Below, piece by piece: positions 1-8,259 of a stretch of 40,138 nucleotides of DNA. A program made the position numbers and the translations under genes. How positions within the stretch are numbered: the stretch's first letter is position 1; every line of letters starts with the position of its first letter. This DNA comes from Coriobacteriia bacterium. GTDB lineage: Bacteria > Actinomycetota > Coriobacteriia > Coriobacteriales > Atopobiaceae. Below the pieces are notes generated by a model. It saw only the letters and a list, made by a program, of their open reading frames with translations, ran no database searches and was not told where the DNA came from. The stretch lies in the NCBI GenBank assembly GCA_003150175.1, contig QAKZ01000052.1, forward strand, positions 40,524-80,661. The letters are read 5' to 3'.

Positions 1-3
1 CTT

Positions 4-840
4 CTACACCACCGGCCCCTGCGGGACCGTGCGCGAAGGCAAGCCCGCGGGGCTCCCGGTTGCGTCGACCGCCTGGACGTCCAAGACGTCGGCCTCGGCG
101 CCCTGCGTGGTCTGGAGCAGCGACTCCGGCGCCTGGGGGCCGGTGGTGTAGAAGTGCTCCATGCTGAGGCGCCACACGCGCGGCGGCTCCTCCACGCGCG
201 GGACGATCGTCTTGCGCCCGGTGCCGGCGGCGAGGAAGGCGCCCACGGCCTCCGGGTCGCCGATGGTCGCGGAAAGCCCGATGCGGCGCGGGTCGACGCC
301 CGCCATGCGCGAGAGCCGCTCGATGAGGCACAGGCACTGGCCCCCGCGGTCGCCGCGCAAAAGCGAGTGGACCTCGTCGATCACCACGTAGCGCAGGTCG
401 CAGAAGAGCCTGGCCACGGCGGAGTGGCGGCGCATGAGGATGGCCTCGAGCGACTCCGGCGTGAGCTGGAGGATACCCGAGGGCTTCTTCATGAGCTTGG
501 CCTTGTGGGAGGCGCTGACGTCGCCGTGCCAGTGCCACACGGGGATGTCCGCCTCCCGGCAAAGGTCGGTCAGGCGGTAGAACTGGTCGTTGATCAGGGC
601 CTTCGTGGGGCCGATGTAGATGGCGCCGACGCTCGCGGGCGGGTTCTCCCAGAACTCGGTGAGGATGGGAAAGAAGGCCGCCTCGGTCTTGCCCGACGCG
701 GTCTGGGCGGTCAGCAGCACGTGGTCCTCGGTGTCGAAGATGGCCTCGCCTGCGGCCACCTGGATGCCGCGCAGGCTCTCCCACTCGTGGTCGTAGATGA
801 AGTCCTGGACAAAGGGCGCGTACCGGTCGAAGACGCTCAT
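4..840 (-). CDS. Lhr-like DEVH-box helicase, N-terminal part
   Basis: Superfamily 2 helicase, the last gene of the minus-strand cassette with the ATPase and TerB-type genes. Visible motifs in order: motif I (QTASGKTEAA, about residue 45), motif Ia region (GPTKALINDQ), motif II as DEVH in VIDEVHSLL (about 152), and motif III SAT (about 193). Only RecA domain 1 is present: 278 residues, against 700 or more for the family. The ATG at 840 lies 9 nt after the ATPase stop, with a TAGGCGG ribosome site overlapping that stop. The stop codon at 4-6 falls inside a perfect 19-nt inverted repeat (1-19 against 136-154), so the ending is probably not the natural one. The family includes the BrxHI/Lhr-like helicases of BREX loci. 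The class is certain; the true C-terminus cannot be seen. Confidence 0.8.
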   Translation of the reverse strand: MSVFDRYAPFVQDFIYDHEWESLRGIQVAAGEAIFDTEDHVLLTAQTASGKTEAAFFPILTEFWENPPASVGAIYIGPTKALINDQFYRLTDLCREADIPVWHWHGDVSASHKAKLMKKPSGILQLTPESLEAILMRRHSAVARLFCDLRYVVIDEVHSLLRGDRGGQCLCLIERLSRMAGVDPRRIGLSATIGDPEAVGAFLAAGTGRKTIVPRVEEPPRVWRLSMEHFYTTGPQAPESLLQTTQGAEADVLDVQAVDATGSPAGLPSRTVPQGPVV

Positions 841-849
841 GGCCGCCGC

Positions 850-2172
850 CTAGATGGTGAACTCGGCGAACTGCGGGGCCACGTCGGGCGCGTCGGGCGC
901 GCCGGCGGCCTGCGCGCCCGCGTCGCCCGCGCCGGGCGCCGCCGCGGCGAAGTCGCCCGACTTGAGCAGCGCGGCCAGGTCGGTTCCCGGGTTCTGACAG
1001 AGGATGTCCAGAAGCTCGATGAAGTCGCGGATCACCTCGCGCGGCGTGAGGTGGGAGTCGGCGCCCACGCGGCCGAACTCCGCCTGCAGGAAGCTCACCA
1101 GGTCCTCGGTGCCCAGGCTCCGCTCGTAGCCGAAGTAGCCCGCGTGGATGTCCGCGAGCTTCTCGGTGAGGACGAGGAGCTCCTCGTAGGTAAGGGGGTC
1201 TAAGTGGATCACCGGGGCAAGCATGTCCGTCATGCCCTCGCCCGCGAAGCGCCCCTGCGTGAGGCGGCTGCGCAGGGCCTCGTAGCTGAAGACGCCGCGG
1301 CGGCGGTCCTCGATGGACTGGGGCGTGCCGCCCATGATGATCCCCAGGTGGTGCGCCTTGCCCTGGAGGGTGTCGTTATACATGGTGAGGATCTTCTCGT
1401 AGTTGTACTGGCGCGTGATGGCGTTCGGGATCTTGTAGAGGTTGACGAGCTCGTCCACGAGCACGACGAGCCCCTGGTAGCCGGCGCCTACGAGGAACTG
1501 GGCAAAGAGCTTGAGGTACTCGTACCAGTCGTCGTCGCCGATGCAGGCGTTGATGCCGAGCTCGGACTTGGACTCGGTCTTTGTGCGGTACTCCCCGCGC
1601 AGCCACTTTGCGCAGAGCGCCTGGCGCTCCTCGTCGCCCTCGAGGTAGGCGGCGTAGTAGGCCTCGAGCACGCTGCAGAAGTCGAAGCCGTGGACGAGCT
1701 CGCGGATGGGGGCGAGCGCCGCCTTGAGCGGGACCTGCGGGTCCGCGGCGCCCTCCGAGAGGTTGCGCGCCCAGCGCTCGAGCACGAGCGGCAGCGCGCC
1801 TCCCTCGGGGCGGGTCTTTGTGCTCAGGTTGCGGATGAGTTCCTTGTACGTGGCGAGGCCCTGGCCCTGGTTGCCCTGCAGGCGCCGCTCCGGCGAGAGA
1901 TCGGCGTCGGCGACCACGAAGTCGCGCCCCATCGCGTGCGTGCGGATGGTCTGCAAAAGGAACGACTTGCCCGCGCCGTAGCGGCCCACGAGGAAACGGA
2001 AGCTCGCCCCGCCGTCCGCGACGAGCGCGAGGTCGTGGAGAAGCGCCTCGATCTCGCGCTCGCGTCCCACGGTGATGTAGGGCAGGCCGATGCGCGGCAC
2101 GACGCCGCCCTTGAGCGAGTTGATGATCACGGCTGCGATGCGCTTGGGCACGCGGGGCTTCTCTTGCGGCAT
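850..2172 (-). CDS. BrxC/BrxD-like P-loop ATPase (DUF2791 family)
   Basis: AAA-like ATPase of about 440 residues. It resembles the BREX P-loop proteins (BrxC/BrxD, formerly DUF2791). The start of the protein carries the family's IINSLKGG and VGRERE segments. The Walker A is GRYGAGKSF (about residues 63-71), and a hydrophobic strand ending in VLVDEL (about 236) is the Walker B. The tail from about residue 415 is Ala/Gly/Asp-rich and probably disordered. I chose the ATG at 2172 rather than the longer frame to 2238, because AGGAAGG lies at proper spacing before it and the family starts with a Lys/Pro-rich segment. It sits between the TerB-type gene (74 bp upstream) and the helicase (9 bp downstream), so the three are probably co-transcribed. 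A role in DNA surveillance or phage defence is inferred from BREX kinship. Confidence 0.8.
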   Translation of the reverse strand: MPQEKPRVPKRIAAVIINSLKGGVVPRIGLPYITVGREREIEALLHDLALVADGGASFRFLVGRYGAGKSFLLQTIRTHAMGRDFVVADADLSPERRLQGNQGQGLATYKELIRNLSTKTRPEGGALPLVLERWARNLSEGAADPQVPLKAALAPIRELVHGFDFCSVLEAYYAAYLEGDEERQALCAKWLRGEYRTKTESKSELGINACIGDDDWYEYLKLFAQFLVGAGYQGLVVLVDELVNLYKIPNAITRQYNYEKILTMYNDTLQGKAHHLGIIMGGTPQSIEDRRRGVFSYEALRSRLTQGRFAGEGMTDMLAPVIHLDPLTYEELLVLTEKLADIHAGYFGYERSLGTEDLVSFLQAEFGRVGADSHLTPREVIRDFIELLDILCQNPGTDLAALLKSGDFAAAAPGAGDAGAQAAGAPDAPDVAPQFAEFTI

Positions 2173-2246
2173 GGGCGGTCCTTCCTGCGTCTCTTCTGGG
2201 CTCCATGCTAGCACGAAGACGCGACAAGAAAAACACACGTTCGTAT

Positions 2247-3980
2247 TTATTCGAGACCGAGGGCCTCCCGCACGTCGTCGGCGTAGTCCTCGATGACCTG
2301 CGGCGCGCCGTCCGGCCCGAACTCGAGCACGGTGTCGCCCACGAGGCCGAAGAGCTTCTCGTTTATGCCGTCGACCAGCAGGTCGACCGAGCCCACGGCC
2401 TGCGCAGGGCCGCCGCCGAGCAGCGCGGCGATCAATGCCCGCTCGTCCGTCGTAAGGTCGGGCCCAACGCCCTTACGTGGGGGCTGCCCCTGTGCCTGGG
2501 GATTTGTCTCCATGCTCAAACAGTCCTCTTCGCACGGAGGCGCCACTGGCGCCTCCGGCTCATGCGGAACTGCGCGTGGAGACAAATCCCCAGGCACAGG
2601 GGCAGCCGCGACTCGGGCGCCGGTCTTTGCCGCGGCGAGGTCGCTGTCCGCCGGGCATGGAGACAAACCCTCCGCCCCGGCCTCGGAGGCGCAGGCCTCA
2701 TCGCGTTCCTCGTCGATCAGCAGCGCCTCCTGCGTGACGCTCGCCGCGGCGCGGATGCCCGCGAGCTTAGAGAGGTCGATGTCCACGACGACGGGCTTGT
2801 GGGCTTCTTTGTACGCGAGGTAGTCGGAGATCTCGGCGTCGATCATCTTTAGCAGGTACTTCGGCTCGGCGTGGTCCTTGAGCTGCGAGGGGAAGCCGAT
2901 CGCGGCGCGCATCTGGCGGTCCACGGCGCGGCAAAGGTCGCCGAGCTTGGCGCTGCGGGCGCCCCCGTCGTGGAAGCCGTCGCAGGTCCAGTGTCCGTCT
3001 TTGCAGATGTAGCTGCGGGTGTCCGAGAGCTCGTAGACGCAGTCGGGGTGCGGGGCGGGCTCGTAGTGGATCGCCGACGCGTACATGAGGTGGCGGATGC
3101 GGAAGCGAGTGCCGAAGAGCGTCTCGACGAGGCCCTGGTTGTGCGTGCGCGCGTAATGGCGGGCGAGGCGGATGAAGAACGCGGTCAGCACCAGGCCGAG
3201 GTCCTCGGGGGCCTCTTTGTAGAGCCTCGAGTCCTTGAGGCGGTAGGTGGCCAGGGTGTCCGCGGCGTCGACGAGCTTCGCCGCCGCGTCGCCGAGCGTG
3301 CCGAAGCCGAGCGGCGCGCGGCGCGCGCCCTTGGGCGGGGCGCTCAGCACCGCGGCGCGGTCGATGCCCGCGAGCAGCGATATCGCGCGGTCGTGCGCGG
3401 CGTCGGAGTAGGGCGCGGCGAGCTTCGGGTCGAGGCCATGGTCGACCACGTAGTCCACGAGCCAGGGGCGGACGTTTTTGTCCATGCTCGCCTGGTCGAA
3501 GGCGCGGTACGCCCGGTAGAAGGCCTCGAGAGCCTCGAATGCCTTCCGCCCCGGCTCGACCCCGATGCCCATGAGCAGCTCATAGATATAGACGTAGGCG
3601 AACGAGGTCGAGACGTCCTCGATCCGGCCGCGGCGCACGTCGGCGCGCCAGGTGAAGTAGCCGCGCAGCTGGCGGTCGTTCATCGAGCGGTAGGTCGGGT
3701 AGTACGAGACGAACTGCCCGGAGAACGGCGCATGGTCCTCGAAGTCCTCGAGGAGCCTCGCCTGCTCATAGAAGAGCCGGGTCTCCGACCAGGTGCGCCC
3801 CTGCGGCGTGACCTGCAGGTTGCGCAGCTGCTTTATGGGGTCCGGCACATAACCGTGCATCTGCGAGCCGCGGCGGATGATGGGCTCGTCGCCGTAGGTC
3901 TTCGCGGAGGCGAACGCGCGGCCCTCGCGCAGGCGCGGGTCGGCGAGCAGCTGCTCGAGGATCTTGTCGATGTCCGGCAC
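2247..3980 (-). CDS. TerB_N/TerB_C domain protein
   Basis: First gene of the TerB-ATPase-helicase cassette, 577 residues. The N-terminal two thirds show the TerB_N pattern (FVSYYPTYRSMNDRQLRGYF, then W.a.vRRG, about residues 90-120). The last 75 residues match TerB_C: LTTDERALIAALLGG, then INEKLFGLVGDTVLEF and IEDYADDVREALGLE. A Pro/Ala-rich linker of about 70 residues joins the domains, and it is encoded by a palindromic insertion (see 2482-2607). Translation starts at a GTG (3978-3980) behind GAGGAGG. TerB domains were named from tellurite resistance. In this N/C arrangement next to a BrxD-like ATPase and a helicase, the protein is more likely part of a nucleic-acid-processing or defence complex. 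That function is inference; the domain call is firm. Confidence 0.78.
   Translation of the reverse strand: MPDIDKILEQLLADPRLREGRAFASAKTYGDEPIIRRGSQMHGYVPDPIKQLRNLQVTPQGRTWSETRLFYEQARLLEDFEDHAPFSGQFVSYYPTYRSMNDRQLRGYFTWRADVRRGRIEDVSTSFAYVYIYELLMGIGVEPGRKAFEALEAFYRAYRAFDQASMDKNVRPWLVDYVVDHGLDPKLAAPYSDAAHDRAISLLAGIDRAAVLSAPPKGARRAPLGFGTLGDAAAKLVDAADTLATYRLKDSRLYKEAPEDLGLVLTAFFIRLARHYARTHNQGLVETLFGTRFRIRHLMYASAIHYEPAPHPDCVYELSDTRSYICKDGHWTCDGFHDGGARSAKLGDLCRAVDRQMRAAIGFPSQLKDHAEPKYLLKMIDAEISDYLAYKEAHKPVVVDIDLSKLAGIRAAASVTQEALLIDEERDEACASEAGAEGLSPCPADSDLAAAKTGARVAAAPVPGDLSPRAVPHEPEAPVAPPCEEDCLSMETNPQAQGQPPRKGVGPDLTTDERALIAALLGGGPAQAVGSVDLLVDGINEKLFGLVGDTVLEFGPDGAPQVIEDYADDVREALGLE
2482..2607. repeat. 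palindromic element with 31-bp inverted arms inside a coding linker
   Basis: Positions 2482-2512 and 2577-2607 are perfect 31-nt inverted repeats (arm core gtgcctggggatttgtctcc). The 64-nt loop contains a second palindrome, a 21-nt ggaggcgcc...ggcgcctcc hairpin at about 2536-2556. A partial extra arm (ggagacaaaccc) lies near 2659. The element is in frame and encodes the linker between the two TerB domains. It looks like a REP/BIME or MITE-type insertion tolerated as a protein linker. Confidence 0.8.
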
Positions 3981-4104
3981 GGCTCGCCTCCTCGCGTTCG
4001 TCCCTGAGCCAGAACGTAATCATACGACTGAGGAGACGCGGGAGAATTCATCGCGCGGGGGGTGGCGCATCGCCGATGCGGCCCGAGGCGGGCCTTGCGC
4101 GGGC

Positions 4105-4836
4105 CTATATGACGAACGCGCAGGCGACCGCCACGACGACGGCGGGGAGCATGTTCGCGGGCTTGAAGGTGCGCGGCCAGATCAGGTTCACGCCGACGCA
4201 GAAGATCAGGATGGAGCCCACGAGACCGAGGTTGTCGAGCGCTGCCTGCGTCATCACCGGCTGGAGCAGCGTCGACGCCGCGGTGACGAGCCCCTGCCAG
4301 GCGCCGACGGGCAGCGCGGCAAAGATGCAGCCCTTGCCCATGGAGGCCGTCATCGCGCAGACGATCACGGCGTCGATCGCGCCCTTGAGCATGAGGGTCG
4401 TGTAGTCGCCGGTGAGGCCGTCCTGGATCGCGCCGACGATCGCCATGGCGCCGATGCACACGGTGAGCGACGCCGTCACGAAGCCGTCGACGAACGACGC
4501 GTCCCTCGAGCTGCCGGTCTTCTCGCGCAGCCAGATGCCGAGCTGCTCGAAGCGGGCATCGAGGTCGATCGCCTCGCCGACGGCCGAGCCCACGGCCAGC
4601 GAGACGAGGATCATCATGGTCCCGCCCGACGAGAGCCTCATCGCTCCGTCGGCGGCCGTCGCGATCGCGAGCATCTTCTCCATCGTGCCGCCGATGCCGA
4701 GGAAGATGACGGACAGCCCGCATGCCTTGAGCAGCGCGTCCTGGAGCCGATCCGATATGAATCGCTTCCCGAGCAGGCCGGCGAGCCCGCCGGCGACGAT
4801 GCAGCACACATTGATGATGGTCCCCAGACCGGGCAT
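4105..4836 (-). CDS. DUF554 family membrane protein (YdfK/YqgA type)
   Basis: Integral membrane protein of 243 residues from the DUF554 family. The N-terminus (MPGLGTIINV, GGLAGLLGKRF) and the segment GLSVIFLGIGGTMEKML are typical. I count six to seven hydrophobic segments, with Gly-rich stretches such as AIVGAIQDGLTGDYTTL and the ending MLPAVVVAVACAFVI. Known members are predicted membrane proteins without a settled substrate. The ATG at 4836 is preceded by GGAGG at ideal spacing. Longer upstream frames have no support and would run through the divergent neighbour. The gene diverges from the spermidine-synthase-like gene at 4921, leaving 84 bp for both promoters. Confidence 0.85.
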   Translation of the reverse strand: MPGLGTIINVCCIVAGGLAGLLGKRFISDRLQDALLKACGLSVIFLGIGGTMEKMLAIATAADGAMRLSSGGTMMILVSLAVGSAVGEAIDLDARFEQLGIWLREKTGSSRDASFVDGFVTASLTVCIGAMAIVGAIQDGLTGDYTTLMLKGAIDAVIVCAMTASMGKGCIFAALPVGAWQGLVTAASTLLQPVMTQAALDNLGLVGSILIFCVGVNLIWPRTFKPANMLPAVVVAVACAFVI

Positions 4837-4920
4837 GGGAATTGCCTCCTTTTTTCGCGCGGGATATGGTAGCAGAGTCGCTTGGCGACAAGTGCATGCG
4901 GGACGAATCGAGGAGGCGCC

Positions 4921-5607
4921 GTGTTCGGGAAGCTCGACCTTCATATCGCGCGCGCCGGGCTCTCGCCGGTGCTCGTCTATACCGTGCGCGGGCCCCAAGG
5001 CGAGCCGGTGCGAGTGCTCTCGTCGGGCGGCGTCTTCCAGTCGGCGACGTATCTGGGTGAGCGCCGGATGGAGCCTGTCTTCGAGTATTACCGCGCGTTC
5101 GGGCGGGTGCTCGACGGCATCGCTGCGCCGGCCCCGCGCGTGCTCGTCGTGGGCGGGGGAGGGTTCGCCGTCCCTAAGCTCGCGCGGGCGTCGCGGCCCG
5201 AGACGACGATCGAAGTCGTCGAGATCGACCCCAAGGTCATCGATGCCGCGCGCCGCTGGTTCTATGCCGACGAGGCCGCCTCGCGCGTCCACTGCGCCGA
5301 CGGGCTCGACTTCGTGCGCGGCGCAGCCCTGCGCGGCGTCGAGTACGACCTTATCGCGCTCGACGCCTTCTCGGGCGCAGATCCGGTGGCGTCGCTCGCA
5401 GGCCCCGAGGCCGTCGACGCCTACGCACGGCTGCTCGCCCCCGGCGGCGCCGTCGCCGCCAACGTAGTCACCCCGGGCGGCGACGCGACCTTCCTGCGCG
5501 ACTTCCAGGATGCCCTTGAGGCCCGATTCCCCCGCGTCGAGCTCGTGTGCTGCCCCGACGACGATTGGGCCGCCGACGACAACTACCTCCTCATCGCCCG
5601 CGCCTGA
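4921..5607 (+). CDS. spermidine-synthase-like methyltransferase-fold protein
   Basis: Protein of 228 residues with the Rossmann fold of spermidine synthases and related class I methyltransferases. VLVVGGGGFAVPKLA (about residue 77) is the glycine-rich nucleotide loop. VEVVEIDPKVIDAARRWF (about 100) is the acidic strand that binds the ribose. DLIALDAFSGADPV (about 142) corresponds to the post-motif loop of aminopropyltransferases. It lacks the fused transporter domain found in some relatives. Translation is taken from the GTG at 4921, because AGGAGG ends five bases before it; the longer ATG frame at 4882 has no ribosome site. Real polyamine synthesis is uncertain; many such stand-alone members have no known substrate. 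Confidence 0.75.
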   Translation: MFGKLDLHIARAGLSPVLVYTVRGPQGEPVRVLSSGGVFQSATYLGERRMEPVFEYYRAFGRVLDGIAAPAPRVLVVGGGGFAVPKLARASRPETTIEVVEIDPKVIDAARRWFYADEAASRVHCADGLDFVRGAALRGVEYDLIALDAFSGADPVASLAGPEAVDAYARLLAPGGAVAANVVTPGGDATFLRDFQDALEARFPRVELVCCPDDDWAADDNYLLIARA

Positions 5608-5833
5608 CCTGCGGGGCTCCGGCGGGTCGAGCGAACGATCCGCCGCGATGGCCGCCGGCCGTCTCGCCGGGCGCCTTAGGCGCCCCCTCGGCTCCCTGCT
5701 CGGATCCTCTTTACGCCCTTCTCAAAAAATCTAAGCGTGATGAACTAAGGTTTTCTGAGCGCGCACGAATATCCGCCGTCGCAGCAGGGTAGAGTGACCT
5801 TTGTTGAACACATACGACGAAGGGACGTCAACC

Positions 5834-7861
5834 ATGCGCAAGTTCAAGACCGAGAGCAAAAAGCTCCTCGACCTCATGATCAACTCCATCTACACGAACC
5901 GCGAGATCTTCCTCCGCGAGCTCATCTCCAACGCCTCGGACGCCATCGACAAGCTCTACCTCAAGAGCCTGACCGACGCCTCCGCCCAGGTCGACCAGGA
6001 GAACCTCGCCATCACGCTCTCGTTCGACAAGGACGCCCGCACGCTCACCGTCTCGGACAACGGCATCGGCATGACCGCCGACGAGCTCGAGAAGAACCTC
6101 GGCACCATCGCCCACTCCGGCTCCGAGGAGTTCAAGGAGGCCAATGCCGACAAGCAGGGCGACGCCGTGGACATCATCGGCCGCTTCGGCGTCGGGTTCT
6201 ACTCCGCCTTCATGGTCGCCAAGGAGGTCAGCGTCGTCACGCGCGCCTTCGGCTCCGACGAGTGCCTGCGCTGGACCTCCGACGGCATCGAGGGCTACAC
6301 CATCGAGCCCGTCGCCGCCGACGACCCCGCCTACCGCGAGACCTGCGGCTCCGACGTCATCCTCACCCTCAAGGACAACACCGACGACGCCAGCTACGAC
6401 GAGTACCTCTCGGAGTACACGCTCAAGGACCTCGTCACGCGCTACAGCAACTACGTGCGCTACCCCGTCAAGATGATGGTCACCAAGTCCCGCCAGAAGG
6501 AGAAGCCCGCCGACGCCGGCGACGACTACAAGCCGGAGTGGGAGGACTACCAGGAGCTCGACACCCTGAACTCCATGACCCCGATCTGGAAGAAGCACGC
6601 CTCCGACGTCAAGCCCGAGGAGTACAACGAGTTCTATAAGTCTACCTTCCACGACTGGGAGGACCCCGCCCGCACCTTCACCCTGCACGCCGAGGGCGCC
6701 CTCGAGTACGACGCGCTCCTCTTTATCCCCGGCAAGGCGCCGTTCGACCTGTATAGCCGCGACTACGAGAAGGGCCTCGAGCTCTACAGCTCCAACGTCC
6801 TGATCATGGAGAAGTGCGCCGACCTGCTGCCCGACTACTACAACTTCGTGCGCGGCGTCGTCGACTCCGCCGACGTCACGCTGAACATCTCGCGCGAGAC
6901 CCTGCAGCAGAACCGCCAGCTCCAGGCCATGGAGCGCCGCATCGAGAAGAAGATCACCTCCGAGCTCGAGTCCATGCGCGACACCGACCGCGAGGCGTAC
7001 GAGAAGTTCTTCGGCAACTTTGGCCGCGGCCTCAAGTACGGCATCTACTCCAGCTACGGCATGAAGAAGGACGAGCTCGCCGGGCTTCTGCTCTTCTGGA
7101 GCGCGAAGAACGAGAAGTACGTCACCCTGCAGGAGTACGCCGAGGCCATGCCCGAGGGCCAGAAGGCCGTCTACTACGCCGCCGGCGACGACCGCGACCG
7201 CCTCGCAAAGATGCCCGTGGTCAAGTCCGTGCTCGCCAAGGGCTACGACGTGCTGCTGTGCACCGAGGACGTCGACGAGTTCTGCTTCCAGGCCATGCGC
7301 GACTTCACGGCCAAGGGCCTGCCCAAGGTCTACGCCGACGATGCCGCCCGCGAGGCCGCCGAGAAGGCCCAGGCCGACGGCGCCGAGGCCGAGACCGAGG
7401 ACCGCTCGCTCGAGCTGAAGAACGTCAGCTCCGGCGACCTCGACCTCGCGTCCGACGAGGAGAAGAAGGCCGCCGACGAGGCCGCGAAGGCCAACGAGGG
7501 CCTGTTCGGCGCCATGAAGGACGCGCTCGGCGACGCCGTGGCCAAGGTCACCGTCTCGGCTCACCTGACGTCCGCCGACGACGCGCCGTCCAGCGTCTCG
7601 GCCGAGGGGCCTGTCTCGCTCGAGATGGAGCAGGTGCTCTCTGCCGGCCCCGACGCCGCGCAGGCGCCCAAGGCCACCCGCGTGCTCGAGATCAACGCCG
7701 CGCACCCCGTGTTCGCCAAGCTCCAGGCCGCCGAGGAGGCGGGCGATAAGGACAAGCTCGCCCTGTACACCTCGCTGCTCTACGACCAGGCGCTCCTCAC
7801 CGAGGGCCTGCCCGTCGCCGACCCGGTCGCGTTCGCGCAGAACGTCTGCAAGCTGATGTAG
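5834..7861 (+). CDS. htpG: molecular chaperone HtpG (bacterial Hsp90)
   Basis: Cytosolic ATP-dependent chaperone of 675 residues, slightly longer than the E. coli protein. The GHKL ATPase domain is plain: ELISNASDAIDKL (Glu and Asn for catalysis and Mg), DNGIGM, and GRFGVGFYSAFMVA as the lid glycine-rich loop. The middle domain has the conserved block from LYSSNVLIMEKCADLLP to NISRETLQQNRQL. A charged insert rich in Ala/Glu/Lys (about residues 505-560) precedes the C-terminal dimerisation region and adds the extra length. The ATG at 5834 aligns with the family start (RKFKTESKKLLDLMI); the longer TTG frame at 5801 adds 11 unsupported residues. It is probably monocistronic, flanked by long non-coding stretches. 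Confidence 0.97.
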   Translation: MRKFKTESKKLLDLMINSIYTNREIFLRELISNASDAIDKLYLKSLTDASAQVDQENLAITLSFDKDARTLTVSDNGIGMTADELEKNLGTIAHSGSEEFKEANADKQGDAVDIIGRFGVGFYSAFMVAKEVSVVTRAFGSDECLRWTSDGIEGYTIEPVAADDPAYRETCGSDVILTLKDNTDDASYDEYLSEYTLKDLVTRYSNYVRYPVKMMVTKSRQKEKPADAGDDYKPEWEDYQELDTLNSMTPIWKKHASDVKPEEYNEFYKSTFHDWEDPARTFTLHAEGALEYDALLFIPGKAPFDLYSRDYEKGLELYSSNVLIMEKCADLLPDYYNFVRGVVDSADVTLNISRETLQQNRQLQAMERRIEKKITSELESMRDTDREAYEKFFGNFGRGLKYGIYSSYGMKKDELAGLLLFWSAKNEKYVTLQEYAEAMPEGQKAVYYAAGDDRDRLAKMPVVKSVLAKGYDVLLCTEDVDEFCFQAMRDFTAKGLPKVYADDAAREAAEKAQADGAEAETEDRSLELKNVSSGDLDLASDEEKKAADEAAKANEGLFGAMKDALGDAVAKVTVSAHLTSADDAPSSVSAEGPVSLEMEQVLSAGPDAAQAPKATRVLEINAAHPVFAKLQAAEEAGDKDKLALYTSLLYDQALLTEGLPVADPVAFAQNVCKLM

Positions 7862-7882
7862 CCTGCGGCTCTGCGATCGTCC

Positions 7883-7966
7883 GCCGCCCTCCCTTCGTTC
7901 GCCGCTCGGCGCTCGCGCTGCGCGCTCGCTCGCTGCGCGACTCGCGCGAACGAAGGGGAGGGCGGC
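7883..7966 (+). terminator. long-stem hairpin after htpG
   Basis: 7883-7901 pairs with 7947-7966 (about 19 bp, one bulged G), around a loop rich in CGCTCG. It starts 21 nt after the htpG stop. No T-run follows, so it may be an mRNA-stabilising structure or a repeat rather than an intrinsic terminator. Confidence 0.5.
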
Positions 7967-7997
7967 TTCGTCTTTCGGAGCTGATCGGCGGGGTCGT

Positions 7998-8131
7998 GGG
8001 CAGCCTTCTCTTCTTCGCAGAAGAGAAGGCTGCCCTTTCTTATAGAAGCCTTCTCTTCGCGAATGAGCGTAAAGAGAAGGCTTCTCTCTTAAAGAGCAGT
8101 CTGCTCAATCCCGCAAAAGAGAAGGCTGCTC
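7998..8131. repeat. array of hairpins sharing one core (gccttctctt)
   Basis: First hairpin: a perfect 17-bp stem (7998-8014 with 8019-8035), a four-base TCGC loop, then TTTCTT, so it can act as a terminator. Second: a perfect 14-bp stem (8044-8057 with 8072-8085), with a 14-base loop. Third: a partial copy of the right arm at 8115-8131, with a small gagcag/ctgctc palindrome before it. All share the core gccttctctt or its complement. It fills the gap between htpG and the SixA-CHAD gene. Confidence 0.75.
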
Positions 8132-8259
8132 GTGTTGGTCCCGTGCCCGCCCTCCGAGCGAGCTACCGTCCACCCGAACGCTCGGGGGAGAGAAGCCCGC
8201 CGCGCCGCCGCATTGCTATCGTTAAAGACTGCGTAGCTACCGACGTTTGGGGGAACGGC

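Noticed and set aside
154..1203. Long plus-strand open frame opposite the helicase and ATPase
   Set aside because: High-GC antisense shadow: Ala/Arg/Val/His-rich without motifs, while the minus strand carries clear family motifs.
5828..7705. 625-codon minus-strand open frame across htpG
   Set aside because: Mirror of htpG codon use, Val/Gly/Leu-rich, no domain; htpG is unmistakable.
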